Below the pieces are notes generated by a model. That model was not told the DNA's origin, made no database searches, and saw only the letters and a program-made list of their open reading frames with translations. A DNA stretch of 64,000 nucleotides from JAWKOK01 sp963698255 (GTDB lineage: Bacteria; Chloroflexota; Anaerolineae; Caldilineales; Caldilineaceae), in the NCBI GenBank assembly GCA_963698255.1, contig CAVOQD010000008.1, positions 186,001-250,000 of the forward strand. The letters are read 5' to 3'. Shown one piece after another: positions 1 to 8,160 of this stretch (positions are counted from its first letter, which is position 1; the number at the start of each line of letters is the position of its first letter). The translations under genes and the position numbers were made by a program.

Positions 1-286
1 GCTGGCGCCGGGTCCGGCGTAGCGGGCCGAATAGACCCCCGGCCGACCGTCGAGGGCATCGACCTCCAAGCCCGCTGTCGTCGGCCCAGGTCCAGAGACC
101 TGCAGCCTCGGCGTAGGTGCGCGCTTTGAGGATCGCATTTTCGGCGAACGTCGTACCGGTCTCTTCGACATCAAAATCTATATTGGCCTCATCCAGGTTG
201 ACGACATCGAGACTCAGATCGGCGAGCAGGTCACGGTATTCACGCAGTTTGCCGAGATTGTGGGTGGCGATCAGAAGTTGTTGCAT
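1..286 (-). CDS. rdgB: RdgB/HAM1 family XTP/dITP diphosphatase, N-terminal part (runs off window, frameshifted)
   Basis: House-cleaning pyrophosphatase that hydrolyses non-canonical purine NTPs (dITP, XTP) to monophosphates. The minus strand from ATG at 286 reads MQQLLIATHNLGKLREY, with the family's N-terminal T/SHNxGK substrate-binding motif, then a FAENAILKA-type stretch and the WADDSGLEVDALDGRPG motif of the active site. The last motif is only continuous if one extra G near position 68 is ignored, so a +1 shift lies there; the motif is intact on both sides, which favours a sequence error. The C-terminal half lies outside the window. It is divergent from prs, with a hexamer repeat in the gap. 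Confidence 0.85.
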   Translation of the reverse strand, partial: MQQLLIATHNLGKLREYRDLLADLSLDVVNLDEANIDFDVEETGTTFAENAILKARTYAEAAGLWTWADDSGLGGRCPRRSAGGLFGPLRRTRRQ

Positions 287-348
287 TTTGGATTTTGCCT
301 CACGGATACCGCATTTGTCGGCACGACAGATGTTCGGCGTAAAATTCG

Positions 349-405
349 TTCTCGTTCTCGTTCTCGTTCTCGTTCTCGTTCTCGTTCTCGTTCTCGTTCT
401 CGTTC
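349..405. repeat. TTCTCG hexanucleotide tandem repeat, about 9.5 copies
   Basis: Nine perfect TTCTCG units (349-402) plus a partial one lie in the 310-bp gap between divergent rdgB and prs. The tract is in frame with prs upstream of its likely start and would encode Arg-Ser repeats, but no Prs has such an extension, so it is read as non-coding. Length change by slippage would alter promoter spacing rather than reading frame. Confidence 0.9.
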
Positions 406-595
406 AAGAACTGCCTATTCGTTCGAATGGCAGGCCAAATCTTTGACCCGACCAAAAGGGTATCATATAATTTCCTCGAAGTCAGCAACCGACTCCCCTC
501 TATGCCATGTGGACAGACCTTTTGATCTGCCTACGAGAGACTCGAACGGCTGTTTTTCATTGGCATACAAACCGTACAGAAAGTTGTGGTCAAGT

Positions 596-1552
596 ATGGT
601 TGAATCCTATCATCCTCTCCGTATTTTTTCTGGTTCGGCGCACCCAGGGCTCGCCGAGAGCATCGCAGATATTTTGAATGTCAACATTGGGCAGACCACA
701 ACGACGTATTTGCCTGATAGCGAAATCCACGTCATGATCGATGAGGTTGTGCGCGATCAGGACATCTTCTTCATCCAGCCCTGTTCAGCGCCGGTCAACG
801 ATCATCTGATGGAATTGCTGCTCTATCTTGATGCATTCCGTCGCGCCAGCGCTCACAGCGTCAGCGTGGTGATTCCGTATTTTCCATACGCACGCCAGGA
901 GCGCATGGCGCGCGGTCGCGAGGCGATCAGTGCGCGTGCCGTTGTCAACATGCTTGAGATGGCCGGCGTGCGGCGTGTGATCTACGTCGATATCCACAAT
1001 CGGGCCATTCAGGGTTTTTTCAACGTGCCGGTCGATCCGCTCAGCGCAGTGCCGCTGCTGGGCGACTATTTCCGCAAGCCGGAATTCGAAAATGCCGCCG
1101 TTGTCAGCCCGGATGTGGGACGTGCCGGCATGGCCGGTCGCTACGCCGAACATCTCAACCTGCCGCTGGTCGTTATGCACAAGCGGCGCACCGATTTCAG
1201 CTCGACCGAGACGACCCATGTGGTCGGTGACATCGAGGGGCGCAGCCCCATCATCATCGACGATGTGATGGCCGGGGGCAGTGTGTTGAAGCAGGTCGAC
1301 GCACTCTATGATGCCGGCGCAACGGGCAAAGCCTATTTTGCCGTCACCCATCCCGTCCTGTTGCCGACTGCGTTGGAGCGGCTGGAGAGCGATGATCGGA
1401 TCGCCAAACTGGTCGTGACCAATACCATCGCCGTCCCGCCGGAGAAGCGCCACGGCAAGGTCGAGGTGGTTTCCATCGCTCCATTGTTGGCAGAGATCAT
1501 CGACAACATCTACAGAGGCAAGAGTATTTCAGAGAAGCTTGTTCTCGGATAG
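596..1552 (+). CDS. prs: Ribose-phosphate pyrophosphokinase (PRPP synthetase)
   Basis: Makes PRPP from ribose 5-phosphate and ATP for purine, pyrimidine, His, Trp and NAD synthesis; cytosolic. The 318 aa from ATG 596 match the usual family length. Visible motifs: YARQER (98-103, ATP loop), VDIHN (131-135), KRR (196-198, catalytic flexible loop) and IIIDDVMAGGSV (219-230), the PRPP-binding loop. That loop normally reads DDxxxTGGT; here Ala-Gly-Gly-Ser replaces Thr-Gly-Gly-Thr, and the flag region reads YLPDSEI instead of FSDGE, so this is a divergent member. Start 596 was chosen over the longer upstream frame because the extension is made of the TTCTCG repeat. Bactofilin follows after 11 bp. 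Confidence 0.85.
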   Translation: MVESYHPLRIFSGSAHPGLAESIADILNVNIGQTTTTYLPDSEIHVMIDEVVRDQDIFFIQPCSAPVNDHLMELLLYLDAFRRASAHSVSVVIPYFPYARQERMARGREAISARAVVNMLEMAGVRRVIYVDIHNRAIQGFFNVPVDPLSAVPLLGDYFRKPEFENAAVVSPDVGRAGMAGRYAEHLNLPLVVMHKRRTDFSSTETTHVVGDIEGRSPIIIDDVMAGGSVLKQVDALYDAGATGKAYFAVTHPVLLPTALERLESDDRIAKLVVTNTIAVPPEKRHGKVEVVSIAPLLAEIIDNIYRGKSISEKLVLG

Positions 1553-1563
1553 GGGAGGGACGT

Positions 1564-2013
1564 TTGTTTGGTCAATATCGCAGACCAGAACCGGATGCCA
1601 TCGAAGTCATTATCGGACCGCGCGCATCATTCAGCGGCAACATGCAGTGTGATGCCAGTATTCGTATTGACGGCGCAGTCGACGGCGGGCAGATCGAGAC
1701 GCCGGCCAATGTGATCCTGACGGAGACGGCCCGTGTTGAGTGCAACATCAAGGCCAAGACCATCAGTATCCGCGGAATCTACAGCGGCATCGTGCACGCA
1801 GATCGTGTCGAGTTGCTCTCCGGCAGCCAGGTCTACGGGTCACTCAATGTGCGTAGCTTCTTCATGGATGAAGGCGTCTCCCTGCATGCTGAGCTGAATA
1901 TTCAAGGATCGGGTCAAGAAGAGCGATTGGCCTTACCGCAGCCGACCAAAACTGGTGGCACAATTCCCGTTGTCGGCAGCGCCGGGGATCGTCCGACCGA
2001 CGCACCGGCGTAG
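1564..2013 (+). CDS. Bactofilin (polymer-forming cytoskeletal protein)
   Basis: Bactofilins self-assemble without nucleotide into membrane-associated beta-helical filaments that scaffold cell-shape or envelope functions. The 149-aa product has the DUF583 beta-helix core from about residue 15 to 115 (IRIDGAVDGG, VHADRVELLSGSQVYGSL) flanked by short disordered Pro-rich tails, which is the standard architecture. The start is TTG at 1564, supported by a strong GGGGAGGGA Shine-Dalgarno immediately upstream. It lies 11 bp behind prs and is probably co-transcribed. Confidence 0.85.
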   Translation: MFGQYRRPEPDAIEVIIGPRASFSGNMQCDASIRIDGAVDGGQIETPANVILTETARVECNIKAKTISIRGIYSGIVHADRVELLSGSQVYGSLNVRSFFMDEGVSLHAELNIQGSGQEERLALPQPTKTGGTIPVVGSAGDRPTDAPA

Positions 2014-2089
2014 TGAGCGTCCAGAAATACGTTCGTCGTGACGGTTTTAGTTGTCTAGACTGCTAAAGCGGCTACGACGAACCAAAGAG

Positions 2090-2157
2090 CGTTCAGTGAG
2101 CACGCCCACGTGCGGCTCTACCCGAGAGCGACCGGCACGTGGGCGTGCCTACTGAAC
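2090..2157. repeat. Imperfect 24-bp inverted repeat
   Basis: Arms 2090-2113 and 2134-2157 are complementary except for two adjacent bases, with a loop of about 20 nt. It lies between the bactofilin gene and tpx. There is no T-tract after it, so it is not a classic intrinsic terminator; it resembles the other stand-alone palindromes of this window. Confidence 0.8.
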
Positions 2158-2260
2158 GGTCATCCCGGCTTATTTGAATGGTCTTGCACGTAGTGCGATC
2201 TGTCGCGCGGCATGAGTCGTCAATCAATCGAAAGCCTGATTCGTAAAGGGAGTTGAAAAG

Positions 2261-2776
2261 ATGAGCGAGCGTACATTGCCTTTCGGCAGTGATGGAATGG
2301 TACATTTGGTCGGCAGCCCGGTCACTATCGGTGACAAGGCGCCGGAAGTTCGCCTTTCAGACGGGGCAATGTCGTCATACGATCTGCTCGGCGATTCGGC
2401 GGGCAAGGTTCGCCTGATCAGCGTTGTGCCCAGCATCGATACCGGGGTGTGTGATGCGCAGACCCGCCGCATGAATGAAGAGGCGGGCAACGTCGGTGAC
2501 AATGTCATCATTCTCACTGTGAGCACCGATCTGCCTGCCGCTCAGGCGCGTTGGTGCGGCGCCGCCGGGGTTGACAAGGTGAAGATGCTCTCCGATCACA
2601 TGGACATGGCCTTCGGCAATGCCTACGGCACCAATATCGAGGAACTGCGCTTGGAACAGCGCGCCATCTTTATCATCGATGCAGAGGACACCGTGCGTTA
2701 CGTTGAGTACGTGCCCCAACTCGGTCAACATCCGGACTATGACGCGGCGTTGGCTGCGTTGAGGGAGATTGCGTAG
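2261..2776 (+). CDS. tpx: Thiol peroxidase Tpx (atypical 2-Cys peroxiredoxin)
   Basis: Thioredoxin-dependent reduction of H2O2 and alkyl hydroperoxides. The 171-aa length fits the family (E. coli 168). The peroxidatic site PSIDTGVCDAQTRR holds Cys64, and the resolving Cys99 lies in RWCG, so the Tpx-type intramolecular disulfide pair is present. The ATG at 2261 has a GGGAG ribosome site eight bases upstream. It appears monocistronic, with a palindromic repeat after it. Confidence 0.93.
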   Translation: MSERTLPFGSDGMVHLVGSPVTIGDKAPEVRLSDGAMSSYDLLGDSAGKVRLISVVPSIDTGVCDAQTRRMNEEAGNVGDNVIILTVSTDLPAAQARWCGAAGVDKVKMLSDHMDMAFGNAYGTNIEELRLEQRAIFIIDAEDTVRYVEYVPQLGQHPDYDAALAALREIA

Positions 2777-2780
2777 AGAT

Positions 2781-2918
2781 GTACTGCGTAATGCGTACTG
2801 CGTAAGGTCTCTGCAGACGCAGCGTTGCTGTGGAAATCGAGCGCCGATCAGGTCGAGACGTTCCACTATCGGCGATCAGTTCGGCGTCCGAAACCTTACG
2901 CATTACGCAATACGCAGT
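2781..2918. repeat. Palindromic repeat family D, copy 1
   Basis: Arms near 2783-2807 and 2893-2917 share a motif of the form ACTGCGTAATGCGTACTGCG with few mismatches. Related palindromes occur at 28451-28587 and 37568-37775, each also squeezed between two genes. The loop sequence differs between copies. Confidence 0.8.
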
Positions 2919-2972
2919 TCTGCTCATGCAGCAATCGTCCATTCTAACCTTCCACCACTCAGGAGCCACACC

Positions 2973-3641
2973 GTGTCGATCTGGCTGACCGTACCTTTCG
3001 CAGCGCTGTTGGGCTATCTGCTCGGATCGATTCCTGTTGGACTGTGGGTCTGTCGGCTGTACGGCGTCGACATTCGTACGGTCGGCAGCGGGCGGACCGG
3101 CGGTACGAATGCTTGGCGGGCTGCCGGCCTCAAGGCGGCCATCCCAACCGTGATCGGTGATGCGATCAAGGGCGCGGTCGCGGTCTGGTTGACGCGTACG
3201 CTCTTCTACCAGTTTTTTCCCGAGCCGGGCATCATGACAGTCGACGAGGCCACCATGCGCCAGACCGTGGTGCAACTGGCCGCGGCCTTGGCCGGCGGTA
3301 TGGCCGTCATCGGCCACAACTGGTCGATCTTCAATGGCTTCAAGGGCGGCGCCGGCGGCATCACCAGCGCGGCCACGGCCATGGCCATCTCGCCGCTGGT
3401 CGGCGGCATGATCTGGATCATCGGCGCCTTTCTCTACTGGTGGACGCGTATTGCCTCGATTGCCACCTTCAGCGTCGGCCTCAGCGCCTTCGCCATCTTC
3501 CTCATCCTGGGCGTCAATCAGTTGTCGCCCTGGCCCTACATCGTCTTCGGCCTGATCGCGCTGATCTCGGTCATGCTCGCGCTGCGCAGCAACCGCGAGA
3601 AGATCCGTACCCAGGAAGAGCGGGTTATCTCGCTCTGGTAG
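2973..3641 (+). CDS. plsY: Acyl-phosphate:glycerol-3-phosphate acyltransferase PlsY
   Basis: Integral membrane enzyme that transfers the acyl group from acyl-phosphate to glycerol 3-phosphate, the first step of phospholipid synthesis in bacteria without PlsB. The 222-aa product has the PlsY signature LLGSIPVG, then DIRTVGSGRTGGTNAWR (canonical GSGNxGxTN), several TM helices and the GHNWSIFNGFKGGAGG motif (canonical GH.fpvf..FkGGKG). GTG at 2973 was chosen because AGGAG lies seven bases upstream and the TM helix starts at once; the longer frame upstream is repeat-derived. Confidence 0.88.
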   Translation: MSIWLTVPFAALLGYLLGSIPVGLWVCRLYGVDIRTVGSGRTGGTNAWRAAGLKAAIPTVIGDAIKGAVAVWLTRTLFYQFFPEPGIMTVDEATMRQTVVQLAAALAGGMAVIGHNWSIFNGFKGGAGGITSAATAMAISPLVGGMIWIIGAFLYWWTRIASIATFSVGLSAFAIFLILGVNQLSPWPYIVFGLIALISVMLALRSNREKIRTQEERVISLW

Positions 3642-3664
3642 TTGCGGATCATCGTTTTGAGAGA

Positions 3665-3725
3665 AGGGCGTTATCCACGAAGGGACACGAAGAAACACGC
3701 AGATCTGAGTGTTTCTTCATGGACA
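3665..3725. repeat. Cacgaag-type interspersed repeat (family F)
   Basis: A stretch rich in CACGAAG and GAAACACG with a short hairpin (GAAGAAACA / TGTTTCTTC) lies between convergent plsY and the DinB gene. Related sequence occurs at about 14680-14755, 20795-20855 and 55690-55803. Confidence 0.6.
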
Positions 3726-3745
3726 AACAGTTCCCTGCAATCGCC

Positions 3746-4222
3746 TCAGATCCCTGATCCCGCCGCCAGCGTGCGCGTGATCTGGTCGATGTGGGCCTCT
3801 CCGTGCCACACATACAGATCCAGTTGCTTCTCCAGCGTGATCGTGTTGCCGCTGGTGAATTGGCCGGTTCGCTGCCACTCTTCGTCCGATAGACTCTCCC
3901 AAAAGACCACCCAGCGTTCATGCAGACTGCGCAGCAGCGCCAGCGAGGCCGTCAAGTCGGCCGTGCTTGCGTCGGGCAGATCGGCCCATCGATCCTGGTC
4001 GTAGGAGCGCAGCATGGGGTGCTCCTCGGTTGTCATCAGCTTGCAGCGGATGTAGCTGTTCATGTGCGAGTCGGCCAGGTGGTGGACGTTCTGCGCCACC
4101 GTCCATTCGTCGGGCAGATAGTGCGTCGTCAATTGCTGCGCCGACAGATCGGCTACCAATGCCTCGATCTGATCGGGCAACATTGCTAACTTGGCGATCT
4201 GTGCTGTTTTTTCCTCTGACAT
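3746..4222 (-). CDS. DinB/YfiT-like putative metal-dependent hydrolase or thiol transferase
   Basis: 158-aa four-helix-bundle protein of the DinB superfamily, several members of which bind a metal with three His and act as thiol-dependent transferases or hydrolases; the substrate here is unknown. QNVHHLADSHMNSYIR (around 45-58) and WHGEAHIDQI (139-148) supply the expected histidines: one in the second helix and an HxxxH pair in the last helix. A clear GGAGG precedes the ATG at 4222. It is convergent with plsY and divergent from the enolase gene. A second DinB-like gene is at 45966. Confidence 0.75.
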   Translation of the reverse strand: MSEEKTAQIAKLAMLPDQIEALVADLSAQQLTTHYLPDEWTVAQNVHHLADSHMNSYIRCKLMTTEEHPMLRSYDQDRWADLPDASTADLTASLALLRSLHERWVVFWESLSDEEWQRTGQFTSGNTITLEKQLDLYVWHGEAHIDQITRTLAAGSGI

Positions 4223-4407
4223 CGAAAGTTCCTCCCTGGTTTTCCGGCTGTGATTTGCCGTCGAGCAAGTGTATCATTATCCACTTGAGCGTCCAACCAT
4301 CTGCAATCTGTCGGGCTGTGGGTGATTTCATGCCAATGTAGAGAAATGATGATTCCTGAAATCGCTTCCGAAAACCATGATTGCACTCAAAATTGCGAGG
4401 GAGTTCC

Positions 4408-5568
4408 ATGAAAATTACCGACGTCAAAGCCTACCCTGTCTGGGTGGGGCATCGCAACCAATGCCTGGTCAAAGTCGAGACCGATGAGGGCGTGTACGGC
4501 TGGGGCGAGGCCGGCCTGTCCGGGCGTGAACTCGCCGTCGTCGGCGCGGTGCAACACTATCGAGAGATCCTGGTCGGGTGCGATCCCATGCAGATCAGCG
4601 CCATCTGGCAGGAACTCTATCGCAGCCAATACTTCGAGGGCGGGCGTGTGCTGACCGCGGCCATCTCGGCCATCGACATCGCGCTCTACGACATCGCCGG
4701 CAAAGCGCTGGGCGTGCCGGTCTACCAATTGCTGGGCGGCAAACACCGCGATCTGGTGCCCTGCTTTGCCACCACACGTGTGGCGGCCGGTCCCGAACTG
4801 ATGGACGACATTCAGTTGCTGCTCGAATCCGGCTGGAACGTGATTCGCACCATACCGGGCTATGTCGCACACGGCGGAGGCGGCGGCCTCTTCGAGCCGC
4901 GGGAGTCCATCGGCACAACCGCGCATTGGTTGACCAAAGCGCGTGAGCAGTTCGGCCCCGACTTCGTGCTGGGCATCGACTACCACCACCGGCTCAATGT
5001 GGCCGAAGCGGCCTCCTTCTGCCAGCGCATGCCCTCCGGCGTGCTCGACTTCCTGGAAGAGCCGATCCGCGACGAGACGCCGGAGGCCTACGAGTCGCTG
5101 CGCACCATGACCGGCGTGCCCTTGGCCATCGGCGAGGAGATGTCCAGCAAGTGGCAGTTTCTGCCCTACATCGAGCGTGGCATCACCAACTTCGCACGCG
5201 TCGATGTCTGCAACCTGGGCGGCCTGACCGAGTCCATGAAGGTGGCGGCCATGGCCGAGTCCCACTACATCGACCTCATGCCCCACAATCCGCTGGGCGC
5301 GGTCTGCACGGCAGCGACCATACACCTGGCCGCAGCCGTGCCCAACTTTGCCTGGCTGGAGGTGCGCTCCTCACCCACCGAAAAGCGCAAGTTCATCGAC
5401 GAGGAGATCTTCACGCTGGACACCCAACAGGACGGGCCGAACTTCACGGTGCCGAACACGCCGGGCTTGGGCGTCGAGGTGGACGAAGAAGCGATCAAGA
5501 AGCAGGAGTTTAAGATGTGGGAGGCGCCGAAGTTGTATCGGCGCGATGGGTCATTGCAGAACTGGTAG
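4408..5568 (+). CDS. Enolase-superfamily sugar acid dehydratase (galactonate-dehydratase-like)
   Basis: Mandelate-racemase-subgroup enzyme that abstracts a proton alpha to a carboxylate and probably dehydrates a sugar acid such as galactonate or gluconate. It is 386 aa with a full N-terminal capping domain (to about 120) and TIM barrel. The metal ligands are Asp191 (GIDYHH), Glu217 (FLEEP) and Glu243 (AIGEE); His293 in MPHNPLG is the likely catalytic base, as in DgoD. ATG 4408 has GAGGGAG upstream. It faces the minus-strand sugar genes ending at 5510, with a 59-bp 3-prime overlap, and the context suggests sugar-acid catabolism. Exact substrate not determined. Confidence 0.82.
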   Translation: MKITDVKAYPVWVGHRNQCLVKVETDEGVYGWGEAGLSGRELAVVGAVQHYREILVGCDPMQISAIWQELYRSQYFEGGRVLTAAISAIDIALYDIAGKALGVPVYQLLGGKHRDLVPCFATTRVAAGPELMDDIQLLLESGWNVIRTIPGYVAHGGGGGLFEPRESIGTTAHWLTKAREQFGPDFVLGIDYHHRLNVAEAASFCQRMPSGVLDFLEEPIRDETPEAYESLRTMTGVPLAIGEEMSSKWQFLPYIERGITNFARVDVCNLGGLTESMKVAAMAESHYIDLMPHNPLGAVCTAATIHLAAAVPNFAWLEVRSSPTEKRKFIDEEIFTLDTQQDGPNFTVPNTPGLGVEVDEEAIKKQEFKMWEAPKLYRRDGSLQNW

Positions 5569-6565
5569 CGTCGGCAGGCTTGTGGTCTTTCACCGCAGCA
5601 ATGACACGAGTGGCGAGGGCATCGGCCAGGTCGTACCGATCTGGCCGATCTGCGAACCGGGGCCCGGCCAGCATGACGGCGCTCAACATCGACCGGGTTA
5701 CACATGCTCGGTAGTCGAGCACAAAGTCGTCATATCCGTACGCCAAGCGTGCTTGCTCCGGGAGCGATTCGAAATATCTTGTCAACAGCCGGTCCTCGTT
5801 GGCCCGCCGATCATTGACCGTCAGGCTCTTGACCAGGAAGAACGAGACGTCGTTGGCCGCCAGACCCCGGCCTGCCAGTTGCCAGTCTATCAACACCGGG
5901 GGGTCTTTTCCATCCTGCGGGAAGAGCAGGTTCTCCGGGTGCACGTCGCCATGAAAGAGCGTGGACGGAGCAGAAAGCCGATGGGCTGAGACGGTACGGG
6001 CGTTGTCCCGCATCCACTCAAAGTCAGATGCCGCCTCACCGAGGAGTTCCCCGTACCGTTCTTGGAACGGCTTCCAGCATTGCTCCATATTGTACTCAAT
6101 CACGCCGGCAAATTTCGCCGGCTCTATGGACGGTACGCGTTGATCGCCCCAAAAACGGCCATGGATGTCGGCGAGGAGCGAGAGTACATCCTGTGTCTGC
6201 TGAAGGGTGCAGCCTTCTACCTGTGAACCAGGTTGGGCCGGCGATAGATCCTCTAGAATCAGCGTCCCATGCTCAAATGCGCCGTACATCTGTGGCACAG
6301 TAGTGACCTCAACATCGGCCAGGAGCCGGAAGATCTGCGCTTCCCAATCAGAATTTTGTACCTGAAACTTGACGATGACCGATTCCGGACCACACCCCGG
6401 CGTTGCATAGGTGAGTTTGACTCGGGCGATTCTCCCGAGCAGGCTTGGGCCGCCGAAGTCCGGCTCAACCTCGATCGATGTCAGTTCGCAGTCTGGATGT
6501 TCTCGCGGAAGTACTTTGTTCAGCCAGTCAAAGGTGATACCCGATGCGGATTCCGGAGTTGTCAA
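5510..6565 (-). CDS. Aminoglycoside-phosphotransferase/EcKinase-like small-molecule kinase
   Basis: 351-aa protein-kinase-like fold phosphotransferase. The catalytic loop LFHGDVHPENLLF (HGDxHxxN) and the metal-binding LIDWQ are both present, as is a hinge TLILEDLS; this is closest to the EcKL/DUF1679 group acting on small hydroxyl compounds. The start TTG at 6565 overlaps the stop of the upstream PIG-L fragment (TTGA), implying coupled translation. The C-terminal 19 codons overlap the 3-prime end of the convergent enolase gene. The substrate cannot be predicted. Confidence 0.72.
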   Translation of the reverse strand: MTTPESASGITFDWLNKVLPREHPDCELTSIEVEPDFGGPSLLGRIARVKLTYATPGCGPESVIVKFQVQNSDWEAQIFRLLADVEVTTVPQMYGAFEHGTLILEDLSPAQPGSQVEGCTLQQTQDVLSLLADIHGRFWGDQRVPSIEPAKFAGVIEYNMEQCWKPFQERYGELLGEAASDFEWMRDNARTVSAHRLSAPSTLFHGDVHPENLLFPQDGKDPPVLIDWQLAGRGLAANDVSFFLVKSLTVNDRRANEDRLLTRYFESLPEQARLAYGYDDFVLDYRACVTRSMLSAVMLAGPRFADRPDRYDLADALATRVIAAVKDHKPADATSSAMTHRADTTSAPPTS

Positions 6566-6996
6566 CGTAGTCTTCCTGATTCAACAATGAAGCGTTCAAC
6601 ATGATCGAGGTAGGATTCAAAATTATCCGAAATCAGGGGCTCAGTCTGTTGGGGCAGAATGATCTTATGGTGAAGGTCAAAGAAGGCCAGTGCCTGCTTC
6701 TTCTGTTCATAGAATTCACCGAGCTCCACTTCGATTATCGTTCCAGGAATGTCCTCGAAGGTCATCGCTTTTCTTAGCGCCAGGAAATATTCGTGGAGCT
6801 TGGCTTCACTGCCGGATTTTCTGAGCGCTTCCTTGGCGATGGCATTCGTGGCATTGTGGTCCGGATGGTGTTCATAGGGGTCTGGCGCATAGACTTCTGC
6901 GGGCTGCAACTCGTCAATCAGCGATGCTAGTTTGTCGCTGACTGCCTCAATTTGCGTGCTCAGGCTACCGTCGAGGAAGTCATAGTATGGCATCAT
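6562..6996 (-). pseudogene. PIG-L (LmbE-like) deacetylase, N-terminally truncated
   Basis: About 144 aa correspond to the C-terminal part of a PIG-L N-acetylglucosaminyl deacetylase: FLDGSL, then PDPYEHHPDHNATN, the second metal-binding motif with HxDH. The N-terminal AHPDDE zinc motif and about 90 residues are absent, and the sequence upstream belongs to the isomerase gene. Even so, the reading frame starts with an ATG overlapping the isomerase stop (ATGA) and ends in a TTGA overlap, so it is neatly coupled. Without the AHPDDE motif it should be inactive as a deacetylase. A deletion remnant is the simplest reading. Confidence 0.6.
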
Positions 6997-7865
6997 GCGC
7001 GTGAAAACCAATCCTGGTATCCGAGTTTGATCAGGTTGTCGCGGCTGGTGATGAGACAGTCGAATGGATCGCGCCCATACTGATCATCCTGCTCGACCAA
7101 GAAGTATTCGCTGCCGCAGGCCAGTCCGGTATCGATGATCTCTTTCATGGCCAGATTGCCTTCACCGATCTCGGCGAACTGAACAGCGCCGGCAAACGCG
7201 GCAAAGAACTTTTCTCGACTCAATTCGCCGGCCAACGCGTCGCTATCGAACCGGATGCGGTAGTCTTTGAGATGGATCAGCTTGATTCGACCTGCGAATT
7301 TCGGGATATAGGTTACCGGGTTCTCGCCTCCGCGCTGGATCCAATGAACGTCTAGCTCGAAGCCGAGCCGCGTGGTGTTCTCCCGGATGATATCCAGCAG
7401 GTATTTGCCGTCGTACTGCTCAAATTCAACGTGGTGGTTGTGATAGTAGAGGTCGATGTCGTGTTCCGCCAACCGGTCTGCCATTTCTTCAGCGCGTGAA
7501 ACGAAATCCAGCGCTTTCTCCCGATCGCCCATATACCCGAACGGCAGCATTGGGATGCGCAGAAAACTGCTGCCCAGTGTTTTGCAATCTGCCACGATCT
7601 TGTCAAAATCGGTCGCCAGCGTGTCCGCGCCGGGTGCGGCAGGCCCCATGGGTTCCAGCATGGCAGAGCAGGCTGCGACTTCGATGTCAAAGGCATCGCA
7701 CGCCTTCTTGATGGCGGCCACATTCTCCGGCGTCATGGGGATCTGCGAGATCTCGATGCAGTGGTATCCGATCTCGGCCAGCCTTTCCAGGACGGCATAG
7801 GCCCCCATCTCTCGCACCTTGCCGCCCAACATCATCATCTGTACGCCGATCAAACCCTTCTTCAC
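6993..7865 (-). CDS. Sugar phosphate isomerase/epimerase (AP-endonuclease-2 TIM barrel)
   Basis: 290-aa xylose-isomerase-like TIM barrel, family of IolE/IolI and hexulose-phosphate epimerases. Barrel strands end in typical metal-site residues: CIEISQ, LYYHNHHVEFE, ELDVHWIQRGG and IKLIHLKDYR, matching the E-D-H-E pattern of this superfamily. Preceded by a GAGGAG-type ribosome site. Heads an overlapping run with the PIG-L fragment and the kinase-like gene, and lies next to a MocA-type oxidoreductase; such pairs usually catabolise inositols or unusual sugars. Substrate unknown. Confidence 0.78.
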   Translation of the reverse strand: MKKGLIGVQMMMLGGKVREMGAYAVLERLAEIGYHCIEISQIPMTPENVAAIKKACDAFDIEVAACSAMLEPMGPAAPGADTLATDFDKIVADCKTLGSSFLRIPMLPFGYMGDREKALDFVSRAEEMADRLAEHDIDLYYHNHHVEFEQYDGKYLLDIIRENTTRLGFELDVHWIQRGGENPVTYIPKFAGRIKLIHLKDYRIRFDSDALAGELSREKFFAAFAGAVQFAEIGEGNLAMKEIIDTGLACGSEYFLVEQDDQYGRDPFDCLITSRDNLIKLGYQDWFSRA

Positions 7866-7943
7866 ATCTGTCTCCTCTTATTTCTGAGTACCGTTATTTC
7901 TGAGTCTCGAATCCAAGCCATGTAGCCAGCAACCAAAATAGAC

Positions 7944-8155
7944 CGCGGATTAGGCGAATTTCCAGTACCTTCTCAATATTTCGGGGCCGCGTGCGACGCA
8001 CTGACCACATGCATTTGGGCTAACCAAAGTGTTTCTGGTCAGTGCGTCGCACGCTCCACGCTTAATTGAGGTGATACGATTTCCACTGAGAAAACCTGAA
8101 TCCATCCGATTTTATCCGCCGCATCCGCCTAATCCGCGGTCTATCGGCTTCAAAG
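7944..8155. repeat. Palindromic repeat family C (GACCGCGGATTAGGCG) interrupted by a 19-bp perfect inverted repeat
   Basis: A left half TAGACCGCGGATTAGGCG near 7943 and right half CGCCTAATCCGCGGTCTA near 8135-8152 form the outer palindrome. Between them is a second, unrelated palindrome whose 19-bp arms, 7989-8007 and 8036-8054, are perfectly complementary around a 28-nt loop. This looks like one mobile palindrome inside another. It fills the 295-bp gap between the isomerase and oxidoreductase genes. Confidence 0.8.
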
Positions 8156-8160
8156 ATTCA

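Noticed and set aside
349..405. Possible CRISPR array
   Set aside because: Six-base units without spacers; a simple sequence repeat.
260..595. N-terminal extension of the Prs reading frame with Arg-Ser repeats
   Set aside because: Encoded by the TTCTCG tract; no Prs has it, and the ATG at 596 gives the standard length.
785..1453. Long minus-strand frame opposite prs
   Set aside because: Shadow of the prs codons; no domain, His/Asp-rich composition typical of antisense frames.
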